Assembly (NCBI GenBank): GCA_029448655.1
Contig: JACCLO010000003.1
Location: 3,286,001-3,350,000, forward strand
DNA length: 64,000 nucleotides
DNA from: Wolfiporia cocos
Taxonomy: Eukaryota > Basidiomycota > Agaricomycetes > Polyporales > Phaeolaceae
Direction of reading: 5' to 3'
Shown here piece after piece: positions 42,090 to 53,011 of this stretch (within the stretch, counting starts at the first letter, position 1; the number at the start of each line of letters is the position of its first letter). The notes below the pieces were generated by a model, which saw nothing but the letters and a program-made list of their open reading frames with translations, made no database searches and was not told the origin of the DNA. The translations under genes were made by a program, and so were the position numbers.

Positions 42090-42570
42090 GTCAAGGGGCA
42101 CTTAGAGAATATGGTCCTAGAGCTCAGTTGATACTGAGCTTGGTTTCCCAAGTTTGAGAACAAGTATAAGACTCTTGTTATTACAACAAGGTTGAGCTGA
42201 AGAGCCTCAACCATTGTTACATGAGTTTATATACTATGCTGAGTATCTAAGGTTCTATGCATCCCAGATGTCACTGCTACTATGTACGCTCCAGTCTGAA
42301 ATGTATGACTAGTATGTAGTGATATGTCTGTAATGATAGATAGTGATGATAGGGGTATGGCAGTTGAACACCATCTGTCAATCAGTAGATGCATATGAAA
42401 CAGTGACAGAGTTGGATCTGTCAAGTCTAAAATGAGCCCTAGTACGCTAGTACAACTGGGAGTGTGTCTAGTACAGTCACAAGTCCCCAGGAGGGTTGGT
42501 TGTGCAACAGGTCCATGTATCATACTCAACTAATGGTGAGTCCTACATGTGTCAAAAATTATTGTGACAC
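42090..42570 (-). repeat. Old, CpG-depleted family 1 LTR relic
   Basis: Aligns by eye over most of its length with the 3' two-thirds of the family 1 LTR (for example AGTATAAGACT, ACAACAAGGTTGAGCTGAAG, CCCAGATGTCAC, GACAGAGTTGGATCTG). Nearly every CpG of the intact LTR is TpG or CpA here. The primer-complementary segment survives as AAGGTTGAGCT, so self-priming is old in this family. Confidence 0.8.
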
Positions 42571-43060
42571 ATACCTGTAATGGTTGTGCAGTGACCAGGT
42601 AGTGGACTAAGGTTGTTAGACTTTATTACACTTGTGGTGAAGGGTTACATGGTTCATTACATGTGTACTGTGGCTAGGGATCTGCAATGTGTGGTAAACA
42701 TGTGTATCTACTGATCCCTGAATTGTGATTGAGTTAAAGTTTTGTGAATACTTCTTGGAATGAATGTATGGTTCTGATATTCTCAGGAGTGGTTCTGTGA
42801 AGTAACACAAAAGAAGTGAACCATGTGTGGCTTTTAACCATATATATCTCTGTGACAATCAGGAGCTTGTAGAACCTTGGCTTTCAATATTGCCATGTGT
42901 CTTCCTTGTGTCAATGGGTGTTTTATGGGGTTTCTAGCATGTTGTGATGTCAATGTAAAATGGTTATAGGGTTTGGGTGGGATTGGTTTGTGTAGGATTG
43001 AACTGTATGAGAATTGAACTGGGTTTGTTGTAACTGGTGCTAAATCCTGACATTGACAGA
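42560..43060. repeat. Dispersed repeat H, uninterrupted copy
   Basis: About 500 bp matching 48050-48231 plus 50088-50430, where it is split by a TIR element. It follows LTR-like sequence in both places. It serves as the empty-site reference that proves the 48232-50079 insertion. Confidence 0.7.
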
Positions 43061-43961
43061 TATGAGCTAAACATGGTAATAAATCTGAATTCCCACACCA
43101 CATTATCCTGATCCTTCTGAGATATATAGAGAGGAATGTTCTGTGCAAGAGTGAGGGTGATTGTGAGATCTGTGGGGCTATGATATGGGCCACTGCCGAA
43201 CTGAATTGTATTGATAAGTTGCCAGCAAAACAAGCAACAGAACATGTGATGCTGAGAATGGGTATGTGGAACTGAACATCACAGTCCTTCAAAATCAACA
43301 GGCTAAATTCTGCATAAAGATCCAGTATTCTGAAAGATCTCTTTACATCCTTACATCCAATTCACAGTAACATACTGTTACATTCTGATGTGGGAACCAA
43401 TCATGTGCAGTGCAAGGCATTTAGCCCCCTTCACTAAAAGGGCAGCAATGTCATAGTCAGGTGACATTGTGGTTCCCGGTATATGAACCCATTCTCAGTT
43501 GCCTGATATGGTATTGGGTTTCACATGCTTAGTACTCTTCTGTCAGAATTTTGCCTAGAAATTGCCTTCCAGTTGAGTTGGTGTAAATGATTAAATTAAA
43601 GCTGAGGTCTAGCTCTAGTAATGGGCTGGTATATATACATGCTTTGGAGAGATAATAAAAAGGAGGTCTTAGGGCATTTTAGTCATAAGGTTGTGATAGA
43701 AGTATTGTGAGTTTAGGGTTAGGGGATTATCTGTAAGGTATGTGATGACTTGTATATAATGTGGTCAAGGGCTATTAGGGCAAAGGGGATACTTATACAC
43801 TGAGACCGTTGGGATGCTTCTTGGATACACACTTCTTCATCTTCTTACAGGGTCTTGGGCTATTAGATCTGAGATAGAATGGACATTTTCTCCTGACACC
43901 TTCAGGCACTAAAGCTGTGTTACATCTGTAACACATAGCACATCAGCATGAATCAGCAGCT
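43061..43961. other. Decayed intergenic sequence, nothing recognised
   Basis: CpG-poor; no coding or RNA signal. Confidence 0.45.
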
Positions 43962-44150
43962 ATATCAGCAAAATGTGAGATGGCTTATCAGTGCTGGAGG
44001 TACCTGCCAATCAAGGAGGAATCTTATCTGTGCAGATAAGTGCTGAAGAGATTGATAGCAGAGTGGCATTATCTCACCACTCTAAAGGCATCTTACAAGT
44101 GTCAGTCAAATGCAAAGCATGCCTGGGAAACTAATTAACGGACTGGTATA
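43962..44150 (-). repeat. Dispersed repeat K, copy 2 (inverted)
   Basis: Inverse of 10100-10325 with substitutions. It shows the repeat exists apart from the SDR pseudogene that its first copy truncates. Confidence 0.55.
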
Positions 44151-44572
44151 GTGTTGGGCCTTAGTCTCAGCTAGTGCAACTTGGGCAAAACTTTGTGGAG
44201 CTGCCAGATTTTGCCCAGGTCCCATCACTGCTGCAACCTTTGGTCCTGTACCTACATTTTGCCCAGGTACAACATGAGCTTATATGCTTTTTCTGGGTGA
44301 GATGTAGGGCCAGGTCCACACCTATGTCTCAATGGGCTGCAACACGGGGACCATGACATCTGACTGACATCTTTGATATTGTCTCTGAACTATGGACATT
44401 ACAGCACAAAGCATCTGTCAGACTTTGAATCACTTCTTGCTCCTGAGTACCATCTTCTGCCCTGCCCTTGCTCCACTGCACATGTGCAAGATACTACCCC
44501 CCTACTGTGACAGATTTTATGTTGACTGTCAGTACAATAATAGCTGTGTCAGCTGAATGTGTTGACAGTGGG
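44151..44572. other. Decayed intergenic sequence, nothing recognised
   Basis: Contains a short imperfect direct repeat around GATTTTGCCCAGGT / CATTTTGCCCAGGT (44.20-44.27 kb); no gene. Confidence 0.4.
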
Positions 44573-45270
44573 GTGTAGATAAAAGGCTGTTGCAGAAATT
44601 GCGAGCACTGGAATGCACTTGGCTTGAGCAAAGGGACTTCATAGTTCATTGCAGACACATGAAGAGTAAGTTGTCACGGTTTTATATCATGACGGGGTGA
44701 ATGCCCCCTCTCAGCGTCGAGCGAAAGATTTAAGTACTCAGTCACATGATATATAGATAGTCGTGCGCTTGGGTAGTAGCAGATAAGATAACCCGTATGT
44801 AACGTGATTAGAGTACAGCTTACGTAAGCATTCCAGACCCCTGATGTTTAGGCGCATGCGCACAGGCCATGTCGCTTTAGGGCCAGCTTAGGTCTTGGTA
44901 GACAGAGCGCTACTCCTGTACTTAAAAGCTAGAAGTTCTGAGGCGTACTCCTCAGACTTCTCAATCTTACTCTGGGGCTTAGGCCCCCTTACTTGCAAAT
45001 CCCCTGCTGCGTGCTCTACCCTTTGACAACTAGTCTGGGAGAACCTCGACCTCACTGTAGTGCCTTAGGACTACCCTTCGACCAGCCACAAGCATCGTTG
45101 GGCCCTCTGGTATCTGAAAGGCATTGTGTAGGGGAGTTAGGGCTAGTAGGCTATAGGGCGTGGGCGGTTGTGGGATGACACAGGTCTGTGTCATAAGTAC
45201 ATGACCCGACAACTCGATCACTACCTACGGGTGCCTAACGCAATCACCAGTGCTCATCTAGATGTTGCAT
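44573..45270 (-). repeat. Copia-type LTR relic split by an LTR insertion
   Basis: The left part (from TGTAGATAAAAGG at 44573) and right part (after 45198) together match the 38603 and 39936 LTRs, including CTTGGCTTGAGCAAAGGGAC and the GATCACTACCTACGGG segment. The interruption is the family F LTR at 44672-45193. The exact right end is uncertain. Confidence 0.7.
44672..45193. mobile_element. Solo LTR of family F, copy 2, nested in the copia-type LTR relic
   Basis: 522 bp, TGTCACGG...GTCTGTGTCA, with the 5-bp duplication TAAGT (44667-44671 and 45194-45198). It contains AGATAAGATAA at 44781-44791 and a decayed T-arm-like GGGGTGAATGCCCC near the left end. Confidence 0.8.
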
Positions 45271-46721
45271 GCATGGGGCTGGTTCTCAGATCTCAGGTCC
45301 AGGTGTCATATTTGAGACTGACAACGAGCATACAGGTGGTGAGGACGTTGATGCAGCACTAATAATGCCATAGTATTGTAGGGTTTTATGTATATATTCC
45401 AGAAAGAGCAGTGTATAGAATCTGTTTACCAGATTGGGGTGCAATATAGCCAGAAAAGGGTGTAATCGCAGGGCCAGAGGGTCTGCTCATCCTGGGTCAT
45501 CCCCATGTAGTAACCCACGTTCTCCCCAGGTTGCGTCCACCCCTGGGTTGCACCTAGCAGAACATGGACAGAATCTGGCCCCTCATCCACATCGAAGCCA
45601 TCCCCGATCTGGGGTAGACAGCAGATGCAACCTGGCCCCTCACCCGCTTGTTTCCCAGTTGAAACTTAGGCCCAACATGCTGTGATGTTTTTATGGCCAG
45701 AATTCAAGAGCCAATTGAAGAGTGACAAGACAAAAACTATGACAAAAGAAATGATTTTCCATAACAGTATAAACGAACTGGCATTGGTGCAGACATGTCT
45801 GCTATACCCTAAGATGTGTCAAACCTGATGTGCAATGAATAGACTGTGCCCTATCTACATGTGCATCTCACTCCCCTCGAGCATGGAACATCAGTCTGAA
45901 TCGCTAACTGTTCTACGTCACATCGAATCGACACATCCATGGGATATAGCTGACAGTATAGTACAATAAAAACATACCATAGTAGTAGGTAAAATCCATG
46001 GGGCATATTTCTCCTCCATATTGCTGACATCACCCACCAAGCCCACAACACATAAGAATCACTGCCCACCTTCTTCCCCACCCCCACCCTGCCATGTCCT
46101 GTCCCGATGAGCATGCCCTTGCCACATCTGCGGCCTCTCTCATGACACAGACTCACACATCTGTGGGACCTGCCCTAGCAGGGGATGCTCCACACCACCA
46201 GCGTACATGTTGGGTCCTAGCCAGAGGTGAATGTGCAGCTGTCTAAGTCGAAACTACAGGTGGTGAGTTGACATAGTGAGGGGGACATGTAACACAAGCC
46301 GACTAGGAGTCCCAGGATGAGTCACACACAGAGAGGTATGAGAGAGAAGGGCCTTGCCCTATATTGTCGAGAATCCTAAAGATGAGGCTGTAAGGCCTTA
46401 TTGCATCTACTTATATACATGTGAGAGAGTGTGGCGGGTATACTCTAAAGTAATAGCCTGTGCGCCATGTAACTATGAGTGACCATGATGCTACACTACA
46501 TGTAACTAAGAGGTGACCGTCATGTGAGTACCTGGCAATGCGCACTACCCGGGAGCGCTAATCTAGTGGGTCAGATGGTGTTTATGGTTTCTAAGGATGC
46601 GACGAGAGGAAACCTGTAAGTAAGGGGTTAGCCGCGCATGCAGCAGCGCCTTTGCAGTGCAAGTAAGGGTGTCAGTAGAACTTGGAGTATTCTGTGACAT
46701 CTTGCACACATTCACCCACTC
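45271..46721. other. Decayed intergenic sequence
   Basis: 45.78-45.92 kb resembles 11.69-11.85 kb. A C/T-rich block at 45.5-45.65 kb has imperfect CCCCTCA(C/T)CC repeats. No gene supported. Confidence 0.45.
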
Positions 46722-47858
46722 TTGCCATCAGCCTTGCCCAACAGCTGTTGTGTCCGCCACCGCCTTGCCGATCTCTTGCACACTGCCATGCCTGTAATTA
46801 ATAATATCCTCTCTGAACGCAAGGCTGCTGTGGTGACCACCATGCCTGAGGCCACACTTGAGGCCACGCCCGAGGCCACACCCCAGCCTACTCCTGTGCT
46901 CGCACCTGTGCCTGCCTGCAAGGCCGCCATTGCATGCCACGTCACCAAAATTGCTGAGTATATCAGCTCACCACTGGTGTCACTCCAGCAGTTGGCCAGC
47001 ATCATCTCCATGGTGCCCGCCGGCAACCAGGCCACCGTCGAAGACCAAGTGCTGGCCATGTTGTGTCGCAGGTACCAGCATGGCACAGCCAGCAAATGGG
47101 ACACATATATTATGCCTCTCACACGCCGCATATCCTCCTCCCATGAACTCCGCCATGCAACATATCTTGCGAGCACCATCAAGGATGACCATGACCACCT
47201 CGTCAAACACTTCTCGGTGCATGCCTTCATGTCATCCTCTGCAGTCACTCATCTTTTGTAGCTCATCCGTGGCATCTCTGCCGCTGCAGACGGTCAATCC
47301 TGGTTCCATCACCTCCTCAAGCACCTCCAGGTCCTGAATTTTGCGCTCGAATGGAACAACAACATGCAGGTCATCAAGAGTGCCTTCTTCATGGCAGTGT
47401 ATGCTGCCCAGGATTCTGTTCCTTCTGATGGACTCTCGCATGCAGAGATTGTGGCCAACTGCAAGGGCCCCTGGCATGAGCAATACACCCTCTGGTGACG
47501 CTTGGTGGGGCCTGTCATCACCGCCACCAACCACCTGCTGGAATCCTACAATCTCGTAAGTGCCTACCGCACCTCCACTGCATGCACCTCACGTGCCTCA
47601 CAGTTTGGCGCCACTATCCTCCTTGACCCTGTCTGGAATTCAGAGACTCTCGTCCAGCACCACTTGAACGCCTTCTCGTGTGTCTATTGTGACATCACCC
47701 AGAGGTGGGTCACTGACATGGGCACCACTGCTGACACAGCCCACAAGGATGCCACCGCCATCATCCTCAAGCTTGTCCATCTCCTCAGTGACCACATCAA
47801 TGCCAATCAGGTGAATACGTTTTTCCATCACTGCCCCCCACAGTGCATTCGCATCTAG
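46722..47858 (+). pseudogene. Decayed ORF of unknown family with two in-frame stops
   Basis: One reading frame stays open for 379 codons except for TAG at 47259-47261 and TGA at 47496-47498. Each is one C-to-T change from a sense codon (CAG and CGA). The protein side is plausible: a Pro/Thr-rich linker near residue 45, then a helical middle (WFHHLLKHLQVLNFALEWNN) and a His-rich end. I do not recognise a domain. The true start is not known, and the sequence may belong to a lost transposon or a retrocopied host gene. Confidence 0.45.
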
Positions 47859-48049
47859 TTCCCTGCCATGTCTGCTGCCTGTATGACGTAGTTGCACGCA
47901 ATCAGTCAACTGTGAGCCAGTGCATCAAGCACACTGTCAGACTGAGTCCAGACACTAGAGGACTTAGTAGGATGTTACTTGATTAAAACCAAGCTGAGGA
48001 TCAGACTTGGTGGGTTTCTACTATATATACATGAATCTGTGTGTACCTA

Positions 48050-48231
48050 TGTATCTCACATACCTGTAATGGTTTAGCGGTATCTGGGTAGTGAACTAGA
48101 GCTAATAGACTTCGTTAGACCTTTGTCAAGGGTTTTTGTGAGTTGTGACATGTGTGATATGGCTGGGGATCTGCAATGTGTGGTAACCATGTGCATCTAC
48201 TGATCCCTGAATTGTGATTGAGTTAGAGTTG
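48050..48231. repeat. Repeat H, left part of the split copy
   Basis: Matches 42560-42740. Its last 8 bases, TAGAGTTG, are the target duplication of the element that follows. Confidence 0.7.
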
Positions 48232-50079
48232 TAAGGCTCCAACCATATAATGTATATACCATGTATACGTGGTTTTTTATATATACTATATACATGTATT
48301 TACATGTGGCCGAGTACATGGTATATACATGGTATATACATAGTATATGGTTATTGTGAATGCAATCATAGTAGACTCTCAGCTGATGTTCTAAATGATG
48401 TACCTGAAGTAGTTATGTGTTTTACAGATTGTATGGTGCAGCAGTCATGAGATTTAGGCATTTTGGTGACTGCACAAATGTGAAGATGTCAAGACATGAC
48501 TCATACACACACTTTGATTAGCTTCTTGAGTAGTGGAAGGTAAGATCACATTTATGTTTGTGCTATATCATATAATGCCACAAAGTAGTGATTGCATCAT
48601 GCATTATCACTGCGTGAAGCCGCCGATTATCTGACACTCAGAATTCGATCAGAATCTGCAAATTCTGAGCGGTTTACGACGAGATTCTGACCAAGTTCCC
48701 AAGGTCCCAGAATATAGTCAGAATAGCTCGATTTCGGCGAGGTTTCTGGTGGGTTTCCAACGAGGTTCTGACCAAATTATGAGGCCCTAGAATCTCGGTT
48801 GCCGGTCTAGCTAGTCACAGACAAGTCCCGTAAAGATGCATTATGTAATACTTTCTGTAGCCATATATGGCAATAAAAGCTAACGGCCGGTCAGAAAGTC
48901 GTTATATGTTCAGTGAGGCTTGTATATAATGAATGAGACCTCCCTATATCTAGTTGCCTCATTATATATAATCAGATATAGTGGTAGCTCATAAAGCTTG
49001 GCCGCCGGCGACCTCACATTATATCATGAGCGACATAATGGCAAATCATACGGCATCACCCTCTCTCACCCCAAGAATCACAGCACATAATGGAGCATCA
49101 GCATTCTCATTGCAGCCATTCATCACGAAAAATAATACAACATTTCTCTCACTAATCGCAGCTCATTGGAATGCGTGTATGCACATGAGCAAAAATAATG
49201 CACGAAACAACTCGACTTCGTGTCGATTCTATGCTCTCTAGCCACTAGTCGTGGTCAGCATGGCCAAGTGCCACCTTCTCCGTGCGCTGTAAAATCATAA
49301 TTCCCATCACAACTCAGCTAGTGTGACGGTAATTGAGAGCACGCACCATCTGTTCCGCCCTTTCAATGTATCGCTTTGCGTACAGCACCTATATTAATAA
49401 ACATAAATCGCATAGATTGTAGTTATTCACCTTCTTGAATGCATCGGGAAGCAGTGCCCAGTATCTCTTATACACACAAGTCTTCACTCCTGGATGTTGA
49501 GCGATCCATTCTGTCCCATATAGATTCCTATAGACAAGTCAGTACTAATCGAACTTATGGCCGCATCGAACGTACTTCGCAGACCCTGGCTTGTAAGGGC
49601 GTGAACGCTTCAGAATATTAGCACCTATTCCTGCTGTGATTTCGACGATGCTCGGTAGATCGCCGGGGATTTCCTCATAACTTGCTCAGAATCTGTTCAG
49701 AATCATCAAGTTCTGACCAAGTTCTGGGGGTCAGAAAACCGGCGGCTTCACGCAGTGTATGCTAATGCATGCAAGTTTCTCATCACCTTGCACATTGTGC
49801 ACAATTTCTGAGCCATTCCCTGCTATTGGTGTTGCCATGAACATTTGAACCCGTTTTTTCCTCACATCAGCCAAGTTCTGATACCTGTAGTGTGTCACTG
49901 AAGGCAGAGACAATATACATAACCATATGAGCAAAACAATAGCTATGCCAGGATCTCCTCAAAATCTCATGTCTGAAAACCATGTATACCATGTATATAC
50001 CATGTATATACCATGTATATACCATATACCATATATTTACCGATTTTCTGTACATGTATATTATATGGTTGGAGCCTTA
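48232..50079. mobile_element. Non-autonomous hAT-like TIR element with a CACTA-like element inside
   Basis: 1848 bp with perfect 20-bp terminal inverted repeats TAAGGCTCCAACCATATAAT and an 8-bp duplication TAGAGTTG (48224-48231 and 50080-50087). The empty site is preserved in repeat H at 42.7 kb. Both sub-terminal regions hold arrays of CATGTATATAC-type units (48.25-48.35 and 49.98-50.04 kb). No transposase ORF. The 48608-49757 portion is a separate insertion, leaving an original element of about 700 bp. Confidence 0.88.
48608..49757. mobile_element. Non-autonomous CACTA-like (EnSpm) element
   Basis: 1150 bp. Inverted termini are CACTGCGTGAAGCCGCCG (18 perfect, about 37 imperfect), starting CACTG as in CACTA elements, with a 3-bp duplication TAT (48605-48607 and 49758-49760). 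The sub-terminal regions repeat AGAATC/GTTCTGACC-type units, as expected for transposase binding. No ORF of note inside. Confidence 0.8.
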
Positions 50080-50087
50080 TAGAGTTG

Positions 50088-50430
50088 TATGAATACTTCC
50101 TTGAATGTATAGGTGGTTCTGATATTCTCAGGGATGCTTCTGTGAAGTATGAACTAATGAAAGAAGCGAACTTAATCTCTGTGTGGCTTTTGACCAAATA
50201 TATCTCTGGTAGATCAGGAGCTTTTTAAACCTTGTATTTAAGTGTCGCCTCATTGTAGCCCTGTGGTACTGGGGCTATTAGAATGTTTCCTAGGGCTTCT
50301 GGCGTGTTGTGATATTTTATTTGGAGGGTTTAGATGGAGCTGGATTGTCTTTGGATTTAACCATCTGAGATGTGAATTGGTTTTGAATTTATTATGACTG
50401 GTTCTTGAAATCCTGACATGCACAGGGAAT
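50088..50430. repeat. Repeat H, right part of the split copy
   Basis: Continues the match to 42.75-43.06 kb (for example GGTTCTGATATTCTCAGG). The 120 bp from here to the LTR of element C hold nothing recognised. Confidence 0.65.
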
Positions 50431-50549
50431 CCCCTAGCGAGTAGCATAGATGTTTGCATATGCCACATGAGCTGCATCATCATGGTGGCCACGAGTGGTG
50501 TTGCCACATATGCGGACATCGTTGACGATGTGCACGCTACATCTGCATG

Positions 50550-51259
50550 TGTTACGGTTATTTTAATTTTTCGAATATCAACAGAACTCACCACCGGGCA
50601 AATACGATACAGGGACTTGTTGCGCAACCAACCCCCTGGCTACTCGTGACTCTACTGGGCGTATCCCCAGTTGTACTAGCATGTAGGGCGTGTTTCACTT
50701 TTGACAGATCCAACTCTGTCCCCGTTTCATGATTATCATTCATTAGCTGACAGATGGCGTTCAACCGCCATCATCATTTCTATCTATCGTTTCAGACATA
50801 TCACTACATACTTATCAAACGTTTGGTACTATAGCGTAGATAGTAGCGGTGACATCTGGGACGAACTTGACCCCTGAAACTTAGCGTAGTATAAAAGCTC
50901 ATGTACTTATTGTCGAAGCCCTTCAGCTCGACCTTGTTGTATAAACAAGAAGTCTTATACTCGTTCTCAAACGTAGGAAACTACGCTCAGTATTTCACAC
51001 TCGAGCAATCGAACGACTAAGTCCTCGAAGTGCACACTGACTTCTCAGACTTAGGCGAGTCTTATATTCTATTCGACTCGCACTTGAACAGATTATATCC
51101 TCTAACGCGCATTGGATATTAACCGATCTCCTAAGGACTTCACTTAGGACCCGAAGGCATCTAACGAGTATTTGCCTTGCATACGGCGACGTGCCTACGT
51201 GCAGAAGAACGATCTATATTCGCGACTCGAATATACGAACGGGTATTCGACCCGTAACA
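50550..51259 (+). repeat. 5' LTR of element C
   Basis: 710 bp, TGTTACGG...CCGTAACA, here in plus sense. TATAAAA box at 50890-50896. Closest to the LTR of A. Confidence 0.93.
50890..50935 (+). promoter_or_regulatory. Core promoter of element C (TATA box and inferred transcript start)
   Basis: TATAAAA at 50890-50896; the primer-site-complementary segment AGCTCGACCTT is at 50925-50935, so the inferred start at 50925 is 29-35 nt downstream of the box. Confidence 0.62.
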
Positions 51260-51260
51260 G

Positions 51261-51271
51261 AAGGTCAAGCT
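51261..51271 (+). other. Primer-binding site of element C
   Basis: AAGGTCAAGCT, one base from the LTR; 10 of 11 bases complementary to 50925-50935. The mismatch is a CpG-to-CpA change relative to element B. Confidence 0.7.
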
Positions 51272-51309
51272 TATCACTCCCTCACCTACCACGGTGTAAG
51301 GGCATATGA

Positions 51310-52018
51310 TGTTACGGGTCGAATACCCGTTCGTATATTCGAGTCGCGAATATAGATCGTTCTTCTGCACGTAGGCACGCTGCCGTATGCAAGGCAAATA
51401 CTCGTTAGATGCCTTCGGGTCCTAAGTGAAGTCCTTAGGAGATCGGTTAATATCCAATGCGCGTTAGAGGATATAATCTGTTCAAGTGCGAGTCGAATAG
51501 AATATAAGACTCGCCTAAGTCTGAGAAGTCAGTGTGCACTTCGAGGACTTAGTCGTTCGATTGCTCGAGTGTGAAATACTGAGCGTAGTTTCCTACGTTT
51601 GAGAACGAGTATAAGACTTCTTGTTTATACAACAAGGTCGAGCTGAAGAGCCTCGACAGTAAGTACATGAGTTTATATACTATGTTAGGTTTCAGGGGTC
51701 AAGTCCGTCCCAGATGTCACCGATACTATCTACGCTATAGTCCCAAACGTCTGATAAGTATGGAATGATATATCTGAGACGATAGATAGGAATGATGGCG
51801 GTTGAACGCCATCTGTCAGCTAATAAGCGATGGACATGAAACGGTGGCAGGGTTGGATCTGCCAAAGATGAAACGAGCCCTATTGACGAGTACAACTGGG
51901 GATGCGCCCAGTAGAGTCACGAGTAGCCAGGGCAGTTGGTTGTGCAACAAGTCCCTGTATCGTATTCACCCAGTGGTGAGTTATGCCAGCGTTCGAAAAA
52001 TTCAAAATAACCGTAACA
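51310..52018 (-). repeat. 3' LTR of element B
   Basis: 709 bp. Lies 50 bp from, and inverted to, the 5' LTR of C. Confidence 0.95.
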
Positions 52019-52031
52019 TCAGCTCCCCCCT
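52019..52031 (-). other. Polypurine tract of element B
   Basis: AGGGGGGAGCTGA in element sense, directly next to the 3' LTR. Confidence 0.75.
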
Positions 52032-52072
52032 AGGCATTCGTCGGCCTCGACGAATTTTCCAAGTTCCCCTCT

Positions 52073-53011
52073 TCAAAGTGCCTCGGCGTCCTGTTCGTTG
52101 TAGATGTCGCCGTTCCCGCTGAGGGACGGGGTCGTAGGAGTTCGCCATACGAAGTGTTGGCGGCATTCATTCTGTCGATGACCTGGTTGATTGAGCCCAC
52201 AAGTTCTGCAAATATAATCGGGGCAGTCGAGGATCCAGTGGTTAGCGGAACCACATTGTCGACACGGCTGCTCGGGTGAGGGCCTCGCTGGTACCCGTAG
52301 GGAAGGGATATCACGGAGGTATTCGTTATGTCGGTACCTCCAGTGGTGTGCGGCTCGGTGGAGGTTTCGTGCGGCCCATGTTGGTAGGGAGGCGGTGTCT
52401 CGTTCGTGCTCCCTCGCACCTCGCTCAAATTCCTCGCGGGTAATACTCTGCACTGAAGGAGATCGTCGAATAGGCGGCGTGCTATTCGCTCTTCGCTGTC
52501 GCGCTGGGGTAGCCCTAGGGCTCGTCGGGCGTGCAGGTGGTTCACGTCTCCCGTTGCTTCCCATACCAGAAATACGTGGCGTCGGGTCTCTAACTCCTGT
52601 TCGGCGGGCCCTCTGAGTCTCGGTAGGCAACGGAAATAGTACTCTATCGTCCTCCATAAAATCAAACGGCCTTGCAACTCAGCGTCGTTCGTCGGGGGTG
52701 AAAAAGCGGGCGGGTCGCGGTGTGTATTCGGGTTGGTTGGGAGCAACGTGCTCGCGATCCTCGAAGTCGTTGAGCGCGTGTCGTAGTCGGGCCGTCGTAG
52801 TGGCGGCCAATCGGTCGATAAGTCTGTCGGTGAGTAGCTCGAGTCCCTCTCTCTGCGCTCTGATCTGCCCCTCCATTCGGACGAGGTCCTCGGTGATGTT
52901 CTGGTACGAGCTGTAGACGTGGGTGAGATCCTGCGCGATGTCGAAGAGGGCCGACCAGCCATCGGCTCGGCCAGCAAAAGGTCCCTCGGCCCTCGCGGTC
53001 GGCCTTCTCAA
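52073..53011 (-). pseudogene. Family 1 post-chromodomain extension with two CCHC zinc knuckles (copy B)
   Basis: Unrecognised coding extension in the position of a third ORF. The frame from 53011 to the stop at 52073 is open except for one TGA (52679-52681), where copy A has CAA; both fit CpG decay of an ancestral CGA. Order: helical, coiled-coil-like N-terminus (FDIAQDLTHVYSSYQN, REGLELLTDRLID), a middle part, then tandem knuckles at about 52163-52264: CRQCGSANHWILDC (CX2CX4HX4C) and CRTCGLNQPGHRQNEC (CX2CX6HX4C). A second frame (52977-52030) is also open and, in the middle, looks more protein-like (GRLILWRTIEYYFRCLPRL, ERIARRLFDDLL). In copy A the N-terminal part is fused in frame to Pol; here the pol frame is shifted. 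A nucleic-acid-binding or Gag-like role is inference. Confidence 0.6.
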
